A DNA stretch of 7,623 nt from contig JBOGZI010000235.1 in assembly GCA_050697275.1 (NCBI GenBank), forward strand, positions 1-7,623. The letters are read 5' to 3'. The notes beneath the pieces were generated by a model. The model was given only the letters and a program-made list of their open reading frames with translations, was not told the DNA's origin and did no database searches. Shown piece after piece: positions 6,761 through 7,623 of the stretch. Origin of the DNA: JBOGZI01 sp050697275. GTDB lineage: Bacteria; Actinomycetota; Thermoleophilia; Solirubrobacterales; 70-9. Position numbers and translations under genes: made by a program. Numbering within the stretch: the stretch's first letter is position 1; each line of letters starts with the position of its first letter.

Positions 6761-7623
6761 CCGGACGAACGTTCGCCCGCCTGAAGCCTGCGCGCCAGCT
6801 CGAGCGCCTGCTCGCGCCCCTCGATCTCTCCCGCGTAGGCGGCGGCTCGCAGCTGCTCCAGCAGCCGCCCCATCTCCGGCCCGGGCCTGATGCCGAGCTC
6901 GGCCGCCAGCTCGTCGCCGCTGAGGGGCGGCTGCGGGGACCCTTCGCGATGCCAGGCGAGAGCCTCGGCGAGCATCTCGCGGGCGAGGGCGAGGTGCGCC
7001 TCGACCATCTCCTCGCTCGCCAGCGGGCCCTCACCACGGGCCGCGAGGCGGTCGGCGGCGCTCAGCAGCGTCACGTCCACCGCGACGGGCCCGGTCGCCT
7101 CCAGGTACTCGAAGATGGCGCGGCGCGAGAGTGGCCGCTGGGGGATCAGGAAGCCGAGCCGCAGGTGGTGCAGGGCCCGCGCCAGCAGGTGGCCGCTGAG
7201 CCGGCGGCTGGTTCGCAGCCGCCGGCAGATCGAGGCGATGATCGCCGCCCCGGCCTCGTCGTGGCCGATGAAGGTCACATGGCCGGAGCCCTCGTCGCGG
7301 GTCTCCGGCTTGCCCAGGTCGTGGAACAGGGCGCCGAAGCGGAGCGCGCCGCCCCGCGTCAGCTCGTCGGCGAGCGGCTCGCGCAGGAACCCCTCCAGGC
7401 GGCCCGCGAGCTCCCCCGCGAAGCGGGGCAGATCGCGCTCGATCGCGAGCCACTCCTCGAGCACCGCGAGGGTGTGACCCAGCACGTCGAGGTGGTGGTT
7501 CGGGTTCTGGATCACGCCCCGCAGGGCCTCCAACTCGGGGAGCACCACGGCGGTGAGCGCCAGCTCGTCCATCAGCTCCAGGCCGCGCAGCGGGCGCGGC
7601 CCGGCGACGATCCCGCGCAGCTC
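6754..7623 (-). CDS. cca: CCA tRNA nucleotidyltransferase-like protein, C-terminal part (partial)
   Basis: The frame stays open to the right edge of the window, so the N-terminus is missing; 289 residues are visible. CCA-adding enzymes build or repair the CCA 3' end of tRNA from CTP and ATP. What is seen is the neck/body and HD region: GLELMDELALTAVVLPELEALRGVIQNPNHHLDVLGHTL, which is characteristic of this family, then ALFHDLGKPETR with the His-Asp pair, HVTFIGHDEAGA, and SAADRLAARG with the distal Asp, so the HD metal site looks complete. The C-terminal SGDELAAELGIRPGPEMGRLLEQL block is the usual tail of bacterial CCA enzymes. The nucleotidyltransferase head that would prove the assignment lies outside the window; poly(A) polymerase of the same superfamily is an alternative. 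The stop codon lies inside a tandem repeat. Confidence 0.8.
   Translation of the reverse strand, partial: ELRGIVAGPRPLRGLELMDELALTAVVLPELEALRGVIQNPNHHLDVLGHTLAVLEEWLAIERDLPRFAGELAGRLEGFLREPLADELTRGGALRFGALFHDLGKPETRDEGSGHVTFIGHDEAGAAIIASICRRLRTSRRLSGHLLARALHHLRLGFLIPQRPLSRRAIFEYLEATGPVAVDVTLLSAADRLAARGEGPLASEEMVEAHLALAREMLAEALAWHREGSPQPPLSGDELAAELGIRPGPEMGRLLEQLRAAAYAGEIEGREQALELARRLQAGERSSGP

Noticed and set aside
6763..6776. Palindrome CGAACGTTCG resembling part of a LexA-type site
   Set aside because: The half-sites lack the four-base spacer of the actinobacterial LexA consensus and the sequence is inside the CCA-like coding region.

Overview
The window looks like ordinary chromosome from a very GC-rich actinobacterium. 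The gene content fits Thermoleophilia/Solirubrobacterales best: GTG starts, a DrrA-type ABC ATPase, a GH63 glycosidase of the mannosyl-/glucosylglycerate hydrolase type, and small secreted proteins with a lysine-rich start and two cysteines. That placement is inference from protein style, not a search. I see no phage, insertion sequence, CRISPR array, rRNA or tRNA.

Layout. Positions 1-82 (minus) hold only the start of a membrane or secreted protein. A divergent intergenic region (83-246) carries promoter-like sequence for both directions. Positions 247-4058 (plus) form a tight four-gene unit: a DrrA-like ATPase, two different ABC-2 permeases joined by 4-nt GTGA overlaps, and, after 10 nt, a GH63 hydrolase. 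Its stop codon overlaps the stop codon of the opposing gene by 4 nt. Positions 4055-5994 (minus) read, in transcription order, HIT-family protein, enoyl-CoA hydratase/isomerase, translation initiation factor IF-1 (infA) and a small secreted protein. Positions 6179-6655 (minus) hold a second small secreted protein that resembles the first, followed by a clear hairpin terminator. Positions 6754-7623 (minus) are the C-terminal half of a CCA-adding-enzyme-like protein running off the window.

The plus-strand genes make a one-ATPase, two-permease exporter of DrrABC type, possibly linked to compatible-solute or glycoside metabolism through the hydrolase. The minus-strand genes are mainly housekeeping (nucleotide hydrolysis, acyl-CoA metabolism, translation initiation, tRNA 3'-end maturation) with two exported proteins of unknown role between them.

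Most worth a second look: the pair of divergent secreted paralogues; a 36-nt imperfect tandem repeat that duplicates the stop-codon region of the CCA-like gene just upstream of one of them; a 9-bp hairpin that covers part of the Shine-Dalgarno of the other; infA sitting outside a ribosomal-protein cluster; and -10-like boxes placed so that several genes would have leaderless or nearly leaderless mRNAs. I found no convincing new multi-gene system.
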